Source: Bacteroides sp. MSB163
Lineage (GTDB): Bacteria; Bacteroidota; Bacteroidia; Bacteroidales; Bacteroidaceae
Assembly: GCF_036416795.1 (NCBI RefSeq)
Contig: NZ_CP143867.1
Span: 2,472,001 to 2,536,000, forward strand
Length of the DNA: 64,000 nucleotides
Direction: 5' to 3'
The notes under the pieces were generated by a model. The model saw only the letters and a list, made by a program, of their open reading frames with translations. It made no database searches and was not told where the DNA came from. Shown one piece after another: positions 7,291-16,722 of the stretch. A program made the translations under genes and the position numbers. Positions within the stretch are counted from its first letter, which is position 1; each line of letters begins with the position of its first letter.

Positions 7291-9717
7291 TCAGAACCTG
7301 CAACGTAGTTCGACTCCCGCCTGTATGGGGCGGCCTTTCTGCATGAATCCGTTGCCCATGCTTTCAAAGTAGAAAGCAGCGTAGTCTTTATCCAGCGCAT
7401 TGCGAACCCAGAAGTCAATCTGTCCGTTGCCTTTTTGCAGGCTGAGGCGTCCGTTCAATGTGCCGTAGAAGGCTTGGCTGACATCATTCTGCTCGGTCCA
7501 ATAGATGCGTCCTGCACCGGTGTAGTTGGCATTAAGTTGAATACGGTCCAACCAATGTCCCGGGTTGATGCGGAAAATGTATTGTCCGCCCAGGCTCAGA
7601 GTGTGCTTCGGAACGAAAGGAACATAGTTGCCGTTGTAACTTATTTCTTCTAATTTACTGTTGGTTGTTATGTAATCTTTGAATGTGGCATAAGTATAAC
7701 CATAGCTTGCAGTCAGGGTAAAGTTAGTGGTAACTGCACCCATCAGAGATATTTCTGCTCCCAAGCTGCGGCTCTTTCCTGCATTTACCGTCTCGCGTCC
7801 AAGTCCGCTCTGGGCGAAGCGGGAAATCTGCTGGTCGCGCGTTTCAAGCCAGAACAGGGCGGCATCGGCACGCAGACGGTTTTGGAAAAGGTTTAGGTGA
7901 GTACCTATTTCATAGTTCCAGGTTTGTTCCGGTTTATATACGGTGGCAGCCCGGGCATCCGGATTCTTACCGCCATCAGGTAGAAAACCATCTACCAAAT
8001 CTTTGAAGTTGTCTGGAACATTGGGCATGATTGCTTCTTTAGATTGCTTCATCATATCGTTGCGCAAACTGGATTGTAGAAGGTCGGAGAACATCTGAAT
8101 GTTATATCCTCCCGAGCGATAACCTTTGCTGACGGTAGCATATACATTTCCGGCATTATCCCGGAAGTCATATTGCAAGGCGAACTTCGGAAGTAGTTGC
8201 AGATAATCTTTGCTGATGGAACCTTCGTAGCAGGATTCTACAGTCAGGGCTGTTTCCGGCATCATTATTATAGGATCACGAACAGGCTGTCCGTTCTGCA
8301 TCATCTGACCTGTAATGCCTACGGTGTAATCCATTGCTGTGCCGGAGTTGTAATCCATCTTCATCTTCTCATAATCCAGGCGAAGTCCGGCAGTGAATGA
8401 TAATCCGTCGATACTAAATAAATCTCTGAATGTGGATTGGTGAAACAGAGCTCCATTCAGAAGCGGTGTTTTGAAATCTCCGTTGATAGGTAAACGTGTG
8501 CTGGTTACTTTTAATGATGGCATGATATTCATATTCATCACCGGGCTCATCGGTACTTCTATTAGTGGAGGAATTACACTACCCAGCATCTGGTTCATCA
8601 TTGTCATGCCGTCTTCCTTGAATGTGACGGGGGCAGTAGTATTCAGCCATTGATAGAATCCGAAGACACCTGTTGCCCATTGCCAACGCCGGTTGCTCTT
8701 GCTTTTCATCACAATCTCTTCACTGATGGTATTGATGCGTTGTTTCTGTTCCAGTGTATACGTATCTGAGGCTGTGAAATCCTGATCCAGAAACATACGA
8801 TCCTTTAGATGCTGATATCCGGTTACGGCACTGAGTGTGAAATTCTGTGCCTGGTACTCTACATTAAGTCCGGCATTCAGCAGGTTGCGGTAATAGCTAC
8901 TTTCATCATTGTAAGCCGTTTTGGCTACATCTCCGGTTTCTTTATTGTAGAGTCCATACGGGTAACCGCCCTGGTCACCATATTCATAACTTACATTAAA
9001 GTCGAGCTTCCAATTATCGCTGGGCAAGTAGATGGCGCGGATACGTCCACCGGCAGACTGCCCTTTATCTACCTTTTTATTGTTGAGCGCTGCATTGCGG
9101 AAGAAACCGCCTTCGTATTCATAAAATCCTCCAGCCGAGAATGCAAAGCGCTCATTCATCCGGTGATAGTGAGTGACGGAAGTATTGTATTGATTGTGTG
9201 TACCTGCCCCTATCCGGAAGTCAGTACCTTGATAAGAGAAAGGAGATTTGGTATGTACTTTAATAAGTCCACCCATCGCATTTCGTCCGTACAGTGTACC
9301 CTGCGGACCGCGCAGCACATCAATACGTTCGATGTCGGAATAATTGAAATCGAATGCGGATTTATCTATATAAGGTATATTGTCAACATAGAGCCCTACG
9401 GAGGGAGTATTGATGCGGGAACCGATACCACGAATGTAGACGGCAGATGTCAGTCGCGAACCATAATCAGGAATAAATATATTCGGGACCAGTGCTGTCA
9501 GTTTTTTTATGGAGTTCACTTGTGCAGCTTGCATGTCTTGTTGCGAAAGTAAGGTGACGGCATTGGGCAGCTCGCGCAACTTACGGTTTTCTTTAGGTGC
9601 TGCAATGATGAGAACCTCTTCAACGTCCACTATTTTCAGGGTATCCACTTTTTCTGCCGCAATGTTTCCTATGGGTAGGAGTGCCAGGGCAAAAATCAAT
9701 AATTTACTCTTATTCAT
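7291..9717 (-). CDS. TonB-dependent outer-membrane receptor with Met-rich segments
   Basis: 808 aa from the ATG at 9717, which begins a signal peptide (MNKSKLLIFALALLPIGNIAA); an in-frame start 18 codons upstream is ignored. The plug domain is visible (RELPNAVTLLSQQDM, YIRGIGSR, VDNIPY, RIDVLRGPQGTLYGRNAMGG), followed by a barrel ending in the aromatic-type terminus LRCRF. It transports a ligand across the outer membrane using TonB energy. There is no CarboxypepD or STN domain and no SusD, so it is probably a siderophore, cofactor or metal receptor and not a glycan porter. Met-rich loops (GMTMMNQM, PVMNMNIM, GQMMQNG, IIMMPE) are unusual. The adjoining regulator at 9789 has a His-rich linker, hinting at metal ions. 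A weak -7-like TTACTTTG lies at 9741-9748. Confidence 0.85.
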   Translation of the reverse strand: MNKSKLLIFALALLPIGNIAAEKVDTLKIVDVEEVLIIAAPKENRKLRELPNAVTLLSQQDMQAAQVNSIKKLTALVPNIFIPDYGSRLTSAVYIRGIGSRINTPSVGLYVDNIPYIDKSAFDFNYSDIERIDVLRGPQGTLYGRNAMGGLIKVHTKSPFSYQGTDFRIGAGTHNQYNTSVTHYHRMNERFAFSAGGFYEYEGGFFRNAALNNKKVDKGQSAGGRIRAIYLPSDNWKLDFNVSYEYGDQGGYPYGLYNKETGDVAKTAYNDESSYYRNLLNAGLNVEYQAQNFTLSAVTGYQHLKDRMFLDQDFTASDTYTLEQKQRINTISEEIVMKSKSNRRWQWATGVFGFYQWLNTTAPVTFKEDGMTMMNQMLGSVIPPLIEVPMSPVMNMNIMPSLKVTSTRLPINGDFKTPLLNGALFHQSTFRDLFSIDGLSFTAGLRLDYEKMKMDYNSGTAMDYTVGITGQMMQNGQPVRDPIIMMPETALTVESCYEGSISKDYLQLLPKFALQYDFRDNAGNVYATVSKGYRSGGYNIQMFSDLLQSSLRNDMMKQSKEAIMPNVPDNFKDLVDGFLPDGGKNPDARAATVYKPEQTWNYEIGTHLNLFQNRLRADAALFWLETRDQQISRFAQSGLGRETVNAGKSRSLGAEISLMGAVTTNFTLTASYGYTYATFKDYITTNSKLEEISYNGNYVPFVPKHTLSLGGQYIFRINPGHWLDRIQLNANYTGAGRIYWTEQNDVSQAFYGTLNGRLSLQKGNGQIDFWVRNALDKDYAAFYFESMGNGFMQKGRPIQAGVELRCRF

Positions 9718-9788
9718 ATCAACTCGTTTTATTTCGGTTGCAAAGTAAGAGCATTTTCCCTGTTTCCGCAATCCTCATTTATTAGGAT

Positions 9789-10418
9789 TTAGATACGGTC
9801 TGCTTCAACGTATCCGTGCATTACAGCATAAATCGTCAGTCCGGCCACTGATTTAATACCCAGTTTCTCCGTGATATTCTTTCGGTGGGAGATGACCGTA
9901 GTCTGGCTGATATTCAGTTTATCGGCTATTTCTTTATTGATAAGTCCTTTGGTTATCAGTACCAGTACTTCTATTTCGCGGGGAGAAAGATCATGTCCGC
10001 TGTCGGCATGAGGATTACCGCACGGATGCGCCGCTGCATCATGGGGATGTCCGTGGGGGTGGCTATAAGGATGTCCGCCTTTGTGTCCGAACTGATGCAG
10101 TTGCAGGATATTCCTTATCAGTGTTTTCTCGTCCTGATAAATATTCAAAGTCGGTATTCCTGCCAGTTGAGGCTGATTGTCACCGTTTGCCAATACAATG
10201 GTCTTGGGCTTGCGCGGTAGGAAAAAAGCGGTATGCTCAAAATATATCTGTGCTGAAACAAAATAATGTGCGTACATATCGGGGGTATCGTCCATCAGTT
10301 CCTCGAACGAACTGAATACACGTATGACGGCCATCGGGATAATTTCTTCCAGAAGGCTTTGCAATCCCATACATGATAAGGTATTGGAGTCAGCAATTGC
10401 TATTTCGGGAGCTACCAT
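9789..10418 (-). CDS. LuxR-type response-regulator-like protein with a His-rich linker
   Basis: 209 aa. Residues 1-105 look like a degenerate receiver: an early acidic pair region (IAIADSN) is kept but no Asp is visible at the usual phosphorylation strand (HYFVSAQIYF). Residues 108-142 hold ten His and one Cys (HPYSHPHGHPHD, HPCGNPH). Residues 143-209 are a clear LuxR/NarL helix-turn-helix (LSPREIEVLVLI, GLINKEIADKLNISQTTVISHRKN). It would bind DNA as a transcription factor. The His-rich stretch could bind Ni, Zn, Cu or Co and gate activity; this is inference. It precedes the TonB receptor gene on the same strand by 72 bp, so it likely controls it. A TACTTTTG box lies at 10438-10445 on the minus strand. 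Confidence 0.82.
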   Translation of the reverse strand: MVAPEIAIADSNTLSCMGLQSLLEEIIPMAVIRVFSSFEELMDDTPDMYAHYFVSAQIYFEHTAFFLPRKPKTIVLANGDNQPQLAGIPTLNIYQDEKTLIRNILQLHQFGHKGGHPYSHPHGHPHDAAAHPCGNPHADSGHDLSPREIEVLVLITKGLINKEIADKLNISQTTVISHRKNITEKLGIKSVAGLTIYAVMHGYVEADRI

Positions 10419-10437
10419 AGTATTTCTTTAATTTCTG

Positions 10438-10445
10438 CAAAAGTA
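10438..10445 (-). promoter_or_regulatory. Putative -7 box of the LuxR-type regulator promoter
   Basis: The minus strand reads TACTTTTG, an exact TAnnTTTG match 20 nt upstream of the ATG at 10418. Confidence 0.5.
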
Positions 10446-10571
10446 CAGATAAATTTTAGGATGTAGGCTATTGTGATTGAAAAACAGTAACTTTCCTTAA
10501 TAAGTTGCTATAGAACTTTGCGCTCTTCTCTTTTGTTGTTAAGTATATAATTTACTTAATACTACTGATTT

Positions 10572-11921
10572 ATGAAATATGATATAGCTATCATCGGCGG
10601 TGGCCCTGCCGGATATACGGCAGCCGAAAGAGCGGCTGCAAACGGGCTGCAAACTGTTTTGTTTGAAAAGAAAGCTATTGGCGGTGTTTGTCTCAATGAG
10701 GGGTGTATCCCTACCAAAACTTTGCTCTATTCCGCCAAGTTGTGGGACAATATGAAAGGAGCGTCCAAGTATGGCATCTCTGTGCCCGACGGCTCGTCAT
10801 TCGATATGAAAAAGATTATCGACCGTAAAGATAAGATTGTGAAAAAGCTGACCGGTGGTGTGAAGATGACGGTCAGTTCGTACGGTGCTGTTATTGTGCC
10901 GCAGGAAGCCGTTATTATGGGTGAGGCGGACGGACGTTTCCAACTTTCGGCTGCCGGCGAAGCGTATGAAGTAACCTATCTGTTGGTATGTACAGGTTCC
11001 GATACATTGATCCCTCCCATTAAAGGATTATCTGAAATTGATTATTGGACATCAAAGGAAGCGTTGGAGATCACAACTTTGCCCCGTTCACTTGTCATTA
11101 TCGGTGGTGGTGTTATCGGGATGGAATTCGCCTCTTTTTTCAATAGCATGGGTGTGCAGGTGTATGTTGTTGAAATGATGCCTGAAGTATTAGGCGCCAT
11201 GGATAAGGAAACCAGCGGCATGCTGCGTTCGGAATATCAGAAGCGTGGGGTTAATTTCCATTTGAATGCCAAAGTAATTGAAGTTGGTAAAGAGGGTGTC
11301 ACTATTGAAAAAGAAGGTAAGACTGCACTTATCGAAGCCGAAAAGGTACTCGTCAGTGTGGGTAGGAAAGCTAATTTGTCCCAGGTCGGTTTGGATAAAC
11401 TGAACATTGAATTGCTGCGTAACGGTGTGAAGGTGGATGAGCATATGCAGACTTCCCATCCTCGTGTTTATGCCTGTGGTGATATTACCGGACACTCTAT
11501 GCTGGCACATACTGCCATTCGTGAAAGTGAAGTTGCTGTCAATCATATCCTGAGAGTGGAAGACCGTATGAATTACGATTGTGTACCCGGTGTGGTGTAT
11601 ACCAATCCCGAAGTAGCGGGAGTCGGTAAGACTGAGGAAGAACTGAAAACATCCGGTATCAGTTATCATGTACAGAAGCTACCGATGGCCTATTCCGGTC
11701 GTTTTGTAGCCGAGAATGAATTGGTGAATGGGCTTTGTAAGTTGATATTGGACGATGATGATCGGGTGATAGGTTGCCATATGCTGGGAAATCCAGTTTC
11801 CGAATTGATTGTTCTTGCCGGACTTGCCGTGCAGCACGGATATACGGTAGAAGAGTTTCAAAAGACTGTTTTTCCGCATCCGACGGTCGGTGAAATCTTC
11901 CATGAAACTTTGTTTGCGTAA
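10572..11921 (+). CDS. lpdA: Dihydrolipoamide dehydrogenase (E3)
   Basis: Reoxidises dihydrolipoamide on the E2 subunit of 2-oxoacid dehydrogenases using FAD and NAD+. 449 aa, typical. Visible motifs: FAD dinucleotide fold IIGGGPAGYTAAERAA at the N-terminus, redox disulfide GGVCLNEGCIPTK, NAD-binding VIIGGGVIGMEFA, second FAD motif VYACGDITG, and the dimer-interface catalytic His/Glu in FPHPTVGEIFHE at the C-terminus. It is the first gene of an operon with lplA, E2 and fused E1. Its TAA overlaps the ATG of lplA by one base (TAATG), so translation is probably coupled. Confidence 0.95.
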   Translation: MKYDIAIIGGGPAGYTAAERAAANGLQTVLFEKKAIGGVCLNEGCIPTKTLLYSAKLWDNMKGASKYGISVPDGSSFDMKKIIDRKDKIVKKLTGGVKMTVSSYGAVIVPQEAVIMGEADGRFQLSAAGEAYEVTYLLVCTGSDTLIPPIKGLSEIDYWTSKEALEITTLPRSLVIIGGGVIGMEFASFFNSMGVQVYVVEMMPEVLGAMDKETSGMLRSEYQKRGVNFHLNAKVIEVGKEGVTIEKEGKTALIEAEKVLVSVGRKANLSQVGLDKLNIELLRNGVKVDEHMQTSHPRVYACGDITGHSMLAHTAIRESEVAVNHILRVEDRMNYDCVPGVVYTNPEVAGVGKTEEELKTSGISYHVQKLPMAYSGRFVAENELVNGLCKLILDDDDRVIGCHMLGNPVSELIVLAGLAVQHGYTVEEFQKTVFPHPTVGEIFHETLFA

Positions 11922-12670
11922 TGTTCTGTATTGATAATCGCTGTACGGATATCTATTTTAATCTGGCAGCAGAAGAGTATTTGTTGAAGCAGAAGCGAGG
12001 TAACTTCTTTATGCTTTGGCAGTCGGAACCATCCGTAGTGATTGGGAAACATCAGAGTGTGGCGGTGGAAGCGGACGAGAGGTTTCTGGATGAAAAGGGA
12101 ATAGTCCTGGCACGCCGTTTCTCCGGTGGAGGGGCTGTATATCATGACCGGGGAAACATTAATCTGAGTTTTATTGAAACCGTAAAGCAGCCGGACTTTG
12201 TATATTACCTGCAACAGGTCGTTGATTTCCTTGAAAAGGTAGGCATCTCAGCTTATGCTGACCAGCGTCTGGGCATTTATGTGGATGAACGGAAAATATC
12301 AGGTAGTGCGCAGTGCATACACAAAGATCGTGTGATGTATCATTGTACTTTGTTGTTTTCTACTGATCTGGATACGTTGAATGCGGCATTGAATGGCGAT
12401 CCGGATGCGGAAAGCCGTATACCGGGCTCTCGTACTGTGCGTGCGGTACCTTCCGTACGGAGTGAAGTTGCTAATATAAAAGAGTTTTTGTCCGAACCCA
12501 TGGCCATCAAGCGTTTCATACACTTGCTCTTTCACTCCTTTGTAGATGATGACGATAACCGGATTTACCGTTTTTCTGCCGGAGATATGGAAGCCATCGA
12601 ACGGTTGAAAACGGAAAAGTATGCCTGCAAAGAGTGGATATATCATAAATCCGCATTAACTTTTACTTAA
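11921..12670 (+). CDS. lplA: Lipoate-protein ligase A family protein
   Basis: Attaches scavenged lipoate to the lipoyl domain of E2 (ATP-dependent), or acts as a lipoyl/octanoyl transferase. 249 aa, with the cofactor transferase core: VIGKHQS, RRFSGGGAVYHDRGNINLSF, and the lysine-containing ISGSAQ motif near residue 125. This is shorter than E. coli LplA (338 aa), which has an extra C-terminal accessory domain, so activity may be limited to the core. Its position inside the dehydrogenase operon, between E3 and E2, fits service of that complex. Confidence 0.9.
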   Translation: MFCIDNRCTDIYFNLAAEEYLLKQKRGNFFMLWQSEPSVVIGKHQSVAVEADERFLDEKGIVLARRFSGGGAVYHDRGNINLSFIETVKQPDFVYYLQQVVDFLEKVGISAYADQRLGIYVDERKISGSAQCIHKDRVMYHCTLLFSTDLDTLNAALNGDPDAESRIPGSRTVRAVPSVRSEVANIKEFLSEPMAIKRFIHLLFHSFVDDDDNRIYRFSAGDMEAIERLKTEKYACKEWIYHKSALTFT

Positions 12671-12735
12671 GTTAAAAACTTACTACTCAGTTGTTTGTTG
12701 TATAATAATAAACCGAGAACCTAAAACTTAACTAT

Positions 12736-14109
12736 ATGTCAAGATTTGAAATAAAGATGCCCAAATTGGGTGAAAGTATAACCGAAGGTACCATCATCTC
12801 ATGGTCGGTACAAGTAGGAGACATCATTAAAGAAGATGATGTGTTGTTTGAAGTAAATACCGCTAAGGTTAGTGCCGAAATACCATCTCCGGTAGAAGGT
12901 AAAGTCGTGGAAATTTTATTTAAGGAAGGAGATACCGTAGCTGTGGGTACGGTGGTGGCTATTGTCGATATCGGAGGTGAGAACTCCGGGGATGAGGATA
13001 GCGTAGAGGCTCTCCAAAGTTCCGCTACTGATGAGAGTGTTGCGGTTGTTTCTAAGGCTGCCTCTGAGGAAACTCCTCAAGTCAAGGCTGTAAAATCGGA
13101 AGAAGAACGTTGGTATTCGCCTGTAGTTCTTCAGTTGGCTCGTGAGGCCGGCATTCAGCCTAAAGAACTGGATACTATTCCGGGTACCGGATATCAGGGA
13201 CGGGTGAGCAAGAAGGATATCAAGAGTTACATTGTCCGGAAACAAAGTGGTGGTACCGCTATGGCGCAGCCTGCTGCTAAGCCAAGTACGCAACCTGTTG
13301 CAAGCGTTGCACCGCAACCGGTAGCTACAGCACCTGCCCAGTCGTCTGCTAAACCAGCTGCAACTCCTGAAGTACAACGTACTACACCTGCTTCCGGCAC
13401 ATTCTCAGCAGAAGGTGTTGAAGTAAAAGAGATGGATCGTGTACGTAAGGTGATAGCCGACCACATGGTAATGTCTAAACATACTTCCCCGCACGTAACC
13501 AATATTGTGGAAGTAGATGCAACGAAACTTGTGAAGTGGCGTGATAAGAATAAAGACGCTTTCTTACGTCGTGAGGGAGTGAAACTTACGTATATGCCTG
13601 CCATCACAGAAGCTGTGGCGAAGGCGCTGGCTGCTTACCCGCAAGTGAATGTATCGGTAGAGGGATATAATATCTTGTTCAAGAAACATATCAATGTCGG
13701 TATTGCCGTTTCTCTGAATGATGGCAATCTGATTGTTCCGGTGGTTCGTGATGCCGATCGTCTGAACCTGAACGGACTTGCCGTAGCCATTGATTCACTG
13801 GCACTCAAGGCTCGTGATAATAAGCTGATGCCCGATGATATTTCCGGTGGCACTTTTACGATTACGAACTTCGGTACATTCAAGTCTTTGTTCGGTACAC
13901 CTATCATCAATCAGCCTCAGGTGGCTATCCTGGGAGTAGGATACATTGAGAAGAAGCCTGCTGTAATAGAGACCCCGGAAGGGGATGTGATTGCCATCCG
14001 TCATAAGATGTATCTGTCTCTCTCTTATGATCATAGAGTCGTGGATGGTTCATTAGGTGGCAACTTCCTCTATTTTATTAAAGAGTATCTGGAAAACTGG
14101 AAAGAATAA
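12736..14109 (+). CDS. 2-oxoacid dehydrogenase E2 (dihydrolipoamide acyltransferase)
   Basis: 457 aa. The lipoyl domain covers residues 1-80, with the predicted lipoylated lysine at 44 (EVNTAKVSAE instead of the common ETDKA). A peripheral subunit-binding domain follows around residues 128-165 (SPVVLQLAREAG, GTGYQGRVSKKDI), then an Ala/Pro-rich flexible linker (~170-225). The acyltransferase domain ends with the active-site block YDHRVVDGS. It transfers the acyl group to CoA and forms the core of the complex. The likely complex is branched-chain or pyruvate type, which sequence alone does not settle. It is followed after 12 bp by the E1 gene. Confidence 0.93.
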   Translation: MSRFEIKMPKLGESITEGTIISWSVQVGDIIKEDDVLFEVNTAKVSAEIPSPVEGKVVEILFKEGDTVAVGTVVAIVDIGGENSGDEDSVEALQSSATDESVAVVSKAASEETPQVKAVKSEEERWYSPVVLQLAREAGIQPKELDTIPGTGYQGRVSKKDIKSYIVRKQSGGTAMAQPAAKPSTQPVASVAPQPVATAPAQSSAKPAATPEVQRTTPASGTFSAEGVEVKEMDRVRKVIADHMVMSKHTSPHVTNIVEVDATKLVKWRDKNKDAFLRREGVKLTYMPAITEAVAKALAAYPQVNVSVEGYNILFKKHINVGIAVSLNDGNLIVPVVRDADRLNLNGLAVAIDSLALKARDNKLMPDDISGGTFTITNFGTFKSLFGTPIINQPQVAILGVGYIEKKPAVIETPEGDVIAIRHKMYLSLSYDHRVVDGSLGGNFLYFIKEYLENWKE

Positions 14110-14121
14110 CTTAATACCTTG

Positions 14122-16164
14122 ATGAGTATGAAAAAGTACAATATAAAAACCACAGATGTGGAACTGCTGAAGAAATGGTATTACCTGATGACGCTGGGGC
14201 GTGCGCTCGATGAAAAAGCGCCCGCTTACCTGTTGCAGTCCCTTGGCTGGTCCTTTCACGCTCCGTATGCCGGACATGACGGAATACAGTTGGCCATCGG
14301 ACAGGTATTTACCAAAGGAGAAGATTTCCTTTTCCCTTATTACCGTGATATGCTGACTGCCCTTTCCGCCGGAATGACGGCAGAAGAGCTTATACTGAAC
14401 GGTATCTCCAAAGCTACTGATCCGGGAAGTGGTGGACGCCACATGTCCAATCACTTTGCCAAACCCGAATGGCATATCGAGAATATATCCTCGGCTACAG
14501 GTACGCATGATCTTCATGCAGCCGGTGTGGCACGTGCAATGGTATATTATGACCATAAAGGAGTCGTTATTACTTCACACGGTGAATCTGCCTCATCCGA
14601 GGGCTTTGTCTACGAAGCTGTCAATGGTGCCAGTCTTGAACGCCTGCCCGTTATTTTTGTATGGCAGGATAATGGATATGGTATATCTGTTCCGAAGAAA
14701 GACCAGACGGCAGCTCGTAAAGTGGCGGATAACTTCTCCGGATTCAAGAATCTGAAGATTATCCATTGTAATGGAAAAGATGTGTTCGACTCCATGAATG
14801 CCATGACTGAGGCCCGTGAGTATGCATTGCTGAACCGGAATCCGGTAATCGTACATGCCAATTGTGTCCGTATCGGTTCCCATTCCAACTCTGACAAAGA
14901 TACTTTGTACAGGGATGAAAATGAACTGGCTTATGTGAAAGAAGCTGATCCGCTGCTGAAGTTCCGCCGGATGCTGTTGCGTTACAAGCGTCTCACCGAA
15001 GAAGAGCTGAAAGAAATAGAGGAGAAAGCAAAGAAAGACCTGGCTGCTGCCAATCGTAAGGCGCTGACAGCTCCCGATCCTGATCCTAAAACCATTTTCG
15101 ACTATGTATTGCCGGAACCTTATGAACCGGAAAAATATAAAGATGGAACACATCGTGAGACAGAAGGAGAGAAGAAATTCTTTGTAACTGCCATCAATGA
15201 AACGCTGAAAGCAGAGTTCCGCCATAATCCTGATACCTTCATCTGGGGACAGGATGTTGCCAATCGGGATAAAGGGGGCGTGTTCAATGTAACCAAAGGC
15301 ATGCAACAGGAATTCGGTGAAGCTCGTGTGTTTAGTGCGCCTATTGCCGAAGATTATATTGTCGGCACAGCAAATGGTATGAGCCGTTTTGATCCTAAAA
15401 TCCGGGTAGTGATAGAAGGTGCGGAGTTTGCCGACTATTTCTGGCCTGCCGTAGAACAATATGTGGAATGTACCCATGAGTATTGGCGTAGCAACGGACA
15501 GTTTGTTCCTAATGTAACTTTGCGTTTGGCTTCCGGTGGTTATATCGGTGGCGGACTCTATCACTCGCAAAATCTGGAGGGCGCTTTGGCTACTCTGCCC
15601 GGAGCACGGATTGTTTGCCCGTCCTTTGCCGATGATGCTGCCGGACTGCTTCGTACAAGTATACGTTCCCGTGGGTTTACGTTGTTTATTGAACCGAAAG
15701 CATTGTATAATTCCGTAGAAGCAGCCACCATTGTTCCTGATGATTTTGAAGTTCCTTTTGGGAAAGCGCGTATTCGCCGTGAGGGCAGTGACCTGAGTAT
15801 TATCACCTATGGTAACACAACGCATTTCTGCCTGAATGTTGCCGAACGTTTGGAAAAAGAAGGTGGCTGGAGTGTGGAAGTGATCGATATCCGTTCTTTG
15901 ATACCGTTGGATAAAGAAACCATTTATGAGTCTGTGAAGAAGACCAGTAAAGCCCTGATTGTTCATGAAGATAAAGTCTTTGGTGGCTTCGGTGGCGAGA
16001 TAGCAGCCAGTATTGGTACAGACTTGTTCCGTTACCTGGATGCACCGGTACAGCGTGTAGGCTCTACCTTTACTCCTGTAGGTTTTAATCCAATACTGGA
16101 ACGTGCCATTCTGCCGGGTGCAGATAGAATTTATGAAGCAGCCAAGAAGCTGTTGGAATATTAA
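14122..16164 (+). CDS. Fused alpha-beta E1 component of a 2-oxoacid dehydrogenase
   Basis: About 680 aa: an alpha-type TPP-binding half (residues ~1-320) fused to a beta-type transketolase half (~345-680). In the alpha half: GSGGRHMSNHF, ATGTHDLHAAG, SHGESASSEGFVYEAVN and VWQDNGYGISVP. In the beta half: FIWGQDVANRDKGGVFNVTKG, APIAEDYIVGTANG, ASGGYIGGGLYHSQ and VHEDKVFGGFGGEIAA. It decarboxylates the 2-oxoacid with thiamine diphosphate and acylates the E2 lipoyl group. ATGs are at 14122 and 14128 (MKKYN); which is used is uncertain. The fused form agrees with Bacteroidetes E1 enzymes annotated as 2-oxoisovalerate/pyruvate dehydrogenases. Confidence 0.92.
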   Translation: MSMKKYNIKTTDVELLKKWYYLMTLGRALDEKAPAYLLQSLGWSFHAPYAGHDGIQLAIGQVFTKGEDFLFPYYRDMLTALSAGMTAEELILNGISKATDPGSGGRHMSNHFAKPEWHIENISSATGTHDLHAAGVARAMVYYDHKGVVITSHGESASSEGFVYEAVNGASLERLPVIFVWQDNGYGISVPKKDQTAARKVADNFSGFKNLKIIHCNGKDVFDSMNAMTEAREYALLNRNPVIVHANCVRIGSHSNSDKDTLYRDENELAYVKEADPLLKFRRMLLRYKRLTEEELKEIEEKAKKDLAAANRKALTAPDPDPKTIFDYVLPEPYEPEKYKDGTHRETEGEKKFFVTAINETLKAEFRHNPDTFIWGQDVANRDKGGVFNVTKGMQQEFGEARVFSAPIAEDYIVGTANGMSRFDPKIRVVIEGAEFADYFWPAVEQYVECTHEYWRSNGQFVPNVTLRLASGGYIGGGLYHSQNLEGALATLPGARIVCPSFADDAAGLLRTSIRSRGFTLFIEPKALYNSVEAATIVPDDFEVPFGKARIRREGSDLSIITYGNTTHFCLNVAERLEKEGGWSVEVIDIRSLIPLDKETIYESVKKTSKALIVHEDKVFGGFGGEIAASIGTDLFRYLDAPVQRVGSTFTPVGFNPILERAILPGADRIYEAAKKLLEY

Positions 16165-16181
16165 TTTAATAATAAGTTATT

Positions 16182-16685
16182 ATGAAAGAGATAGGATTAT
16201 TTTATGCAATGAATGCTGCCAAGACTTCTCATATCGCAGAGAAGATACGTGAGAAGCTCGGACACAAAGAAGTGGAAATGATTATGATAGAAAAAGCCTG
16301 GCAGAATGATTTTCAGGCTTATGATAAACTGATAGTAGGTGCCTCCACCTGGTTCGATGGTGAATTGCCTACCTATTGGGACGAAATGATACCGGAGATA
16401 GAAAGCCTCGATCTGAAAGGTAAGAAAGTTGCTCTCTTCGGACTTGGTGACCAAATCGGTTATCCCGATAATTTTGTTGACGGCCTGGGAATACTGGCTG
16501 ATGCCTTTGAAAAGGCAGGGGCTGTCCTTGTCGGATTTACGTCTGCCGAAGGTTATTCATTTAACCGGTCAAGAGCTTTGAGGGATGGTAAATGGTGTGG
16601 ACTGGTGATTGATATAGAGAACCAGTCGAAGTTGACGGATAAACGGATAGCGGACTGGTGTGAACAGTTGAAGAAAGAATTCTGA
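16182..16685 (+). CDS. fldA: Flavodoxin
   Basis: 167-aa FMN-binding electron carrier of the long-chain type. The phosphate loop is atypical (YAMNAAKTSHIA instead of TGTGNT-like). The other FMN-contact segments are standard: GASTWFDGELPTYWDE (the Trp-containing loop) and FGLGDQIGYPDNFVDG. It starts 17 bp after the E1 stop on the same strand and may be cotranscribed, although functional coupling to the dehydrogenase is not obvious. A terminator-like hairpin follows. Confidence 0.92.
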   Translation: MKEIGLFYAMNAAKTSHIAEKIREKLGHKEVEMIMIEKAWQNDFQAYDKLIVGASTWFDGELPTYWDEMIPEIESLDLKGKKVALFGLGDQIGYPDNFVDGLGILADAFEKAGAVLVGFTSAEGYSFNRSRALRDGKWCGLVIDIENQSKLTDKRIADWCEQLKKEF

Positions 16686-16690
16686 AATAA

Positions 16691-16722
16691 CATGAGGGGC
16701 TCGTTAGAGGGCCCCCTTATTT
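16691..16722 (+). terminator. Rho-independent-like terminator after the flavodoxin gene
   Basis: GGGGCTC, a short loop, then GAG-G-GCCCC followed by a T/A-rich run. It closes the dehydrogenase-flavodoxin transcript. Its T-rich side overlaps the end of the GH78 remnant on the other strand. Confidence 0.6.

Noticed and set aside
8809..9552. Open frame of 247 codons opposite the TonB receptor gene
   Set aside because: Antisense shadow; the receptor frame has all family motifs.
14593..15966. Long open frame opposite the E1 gene (457 codons, minus strand)
   Set aside because: It is a shadow of a well-supported E1 coding sequence; no protein features of its own.
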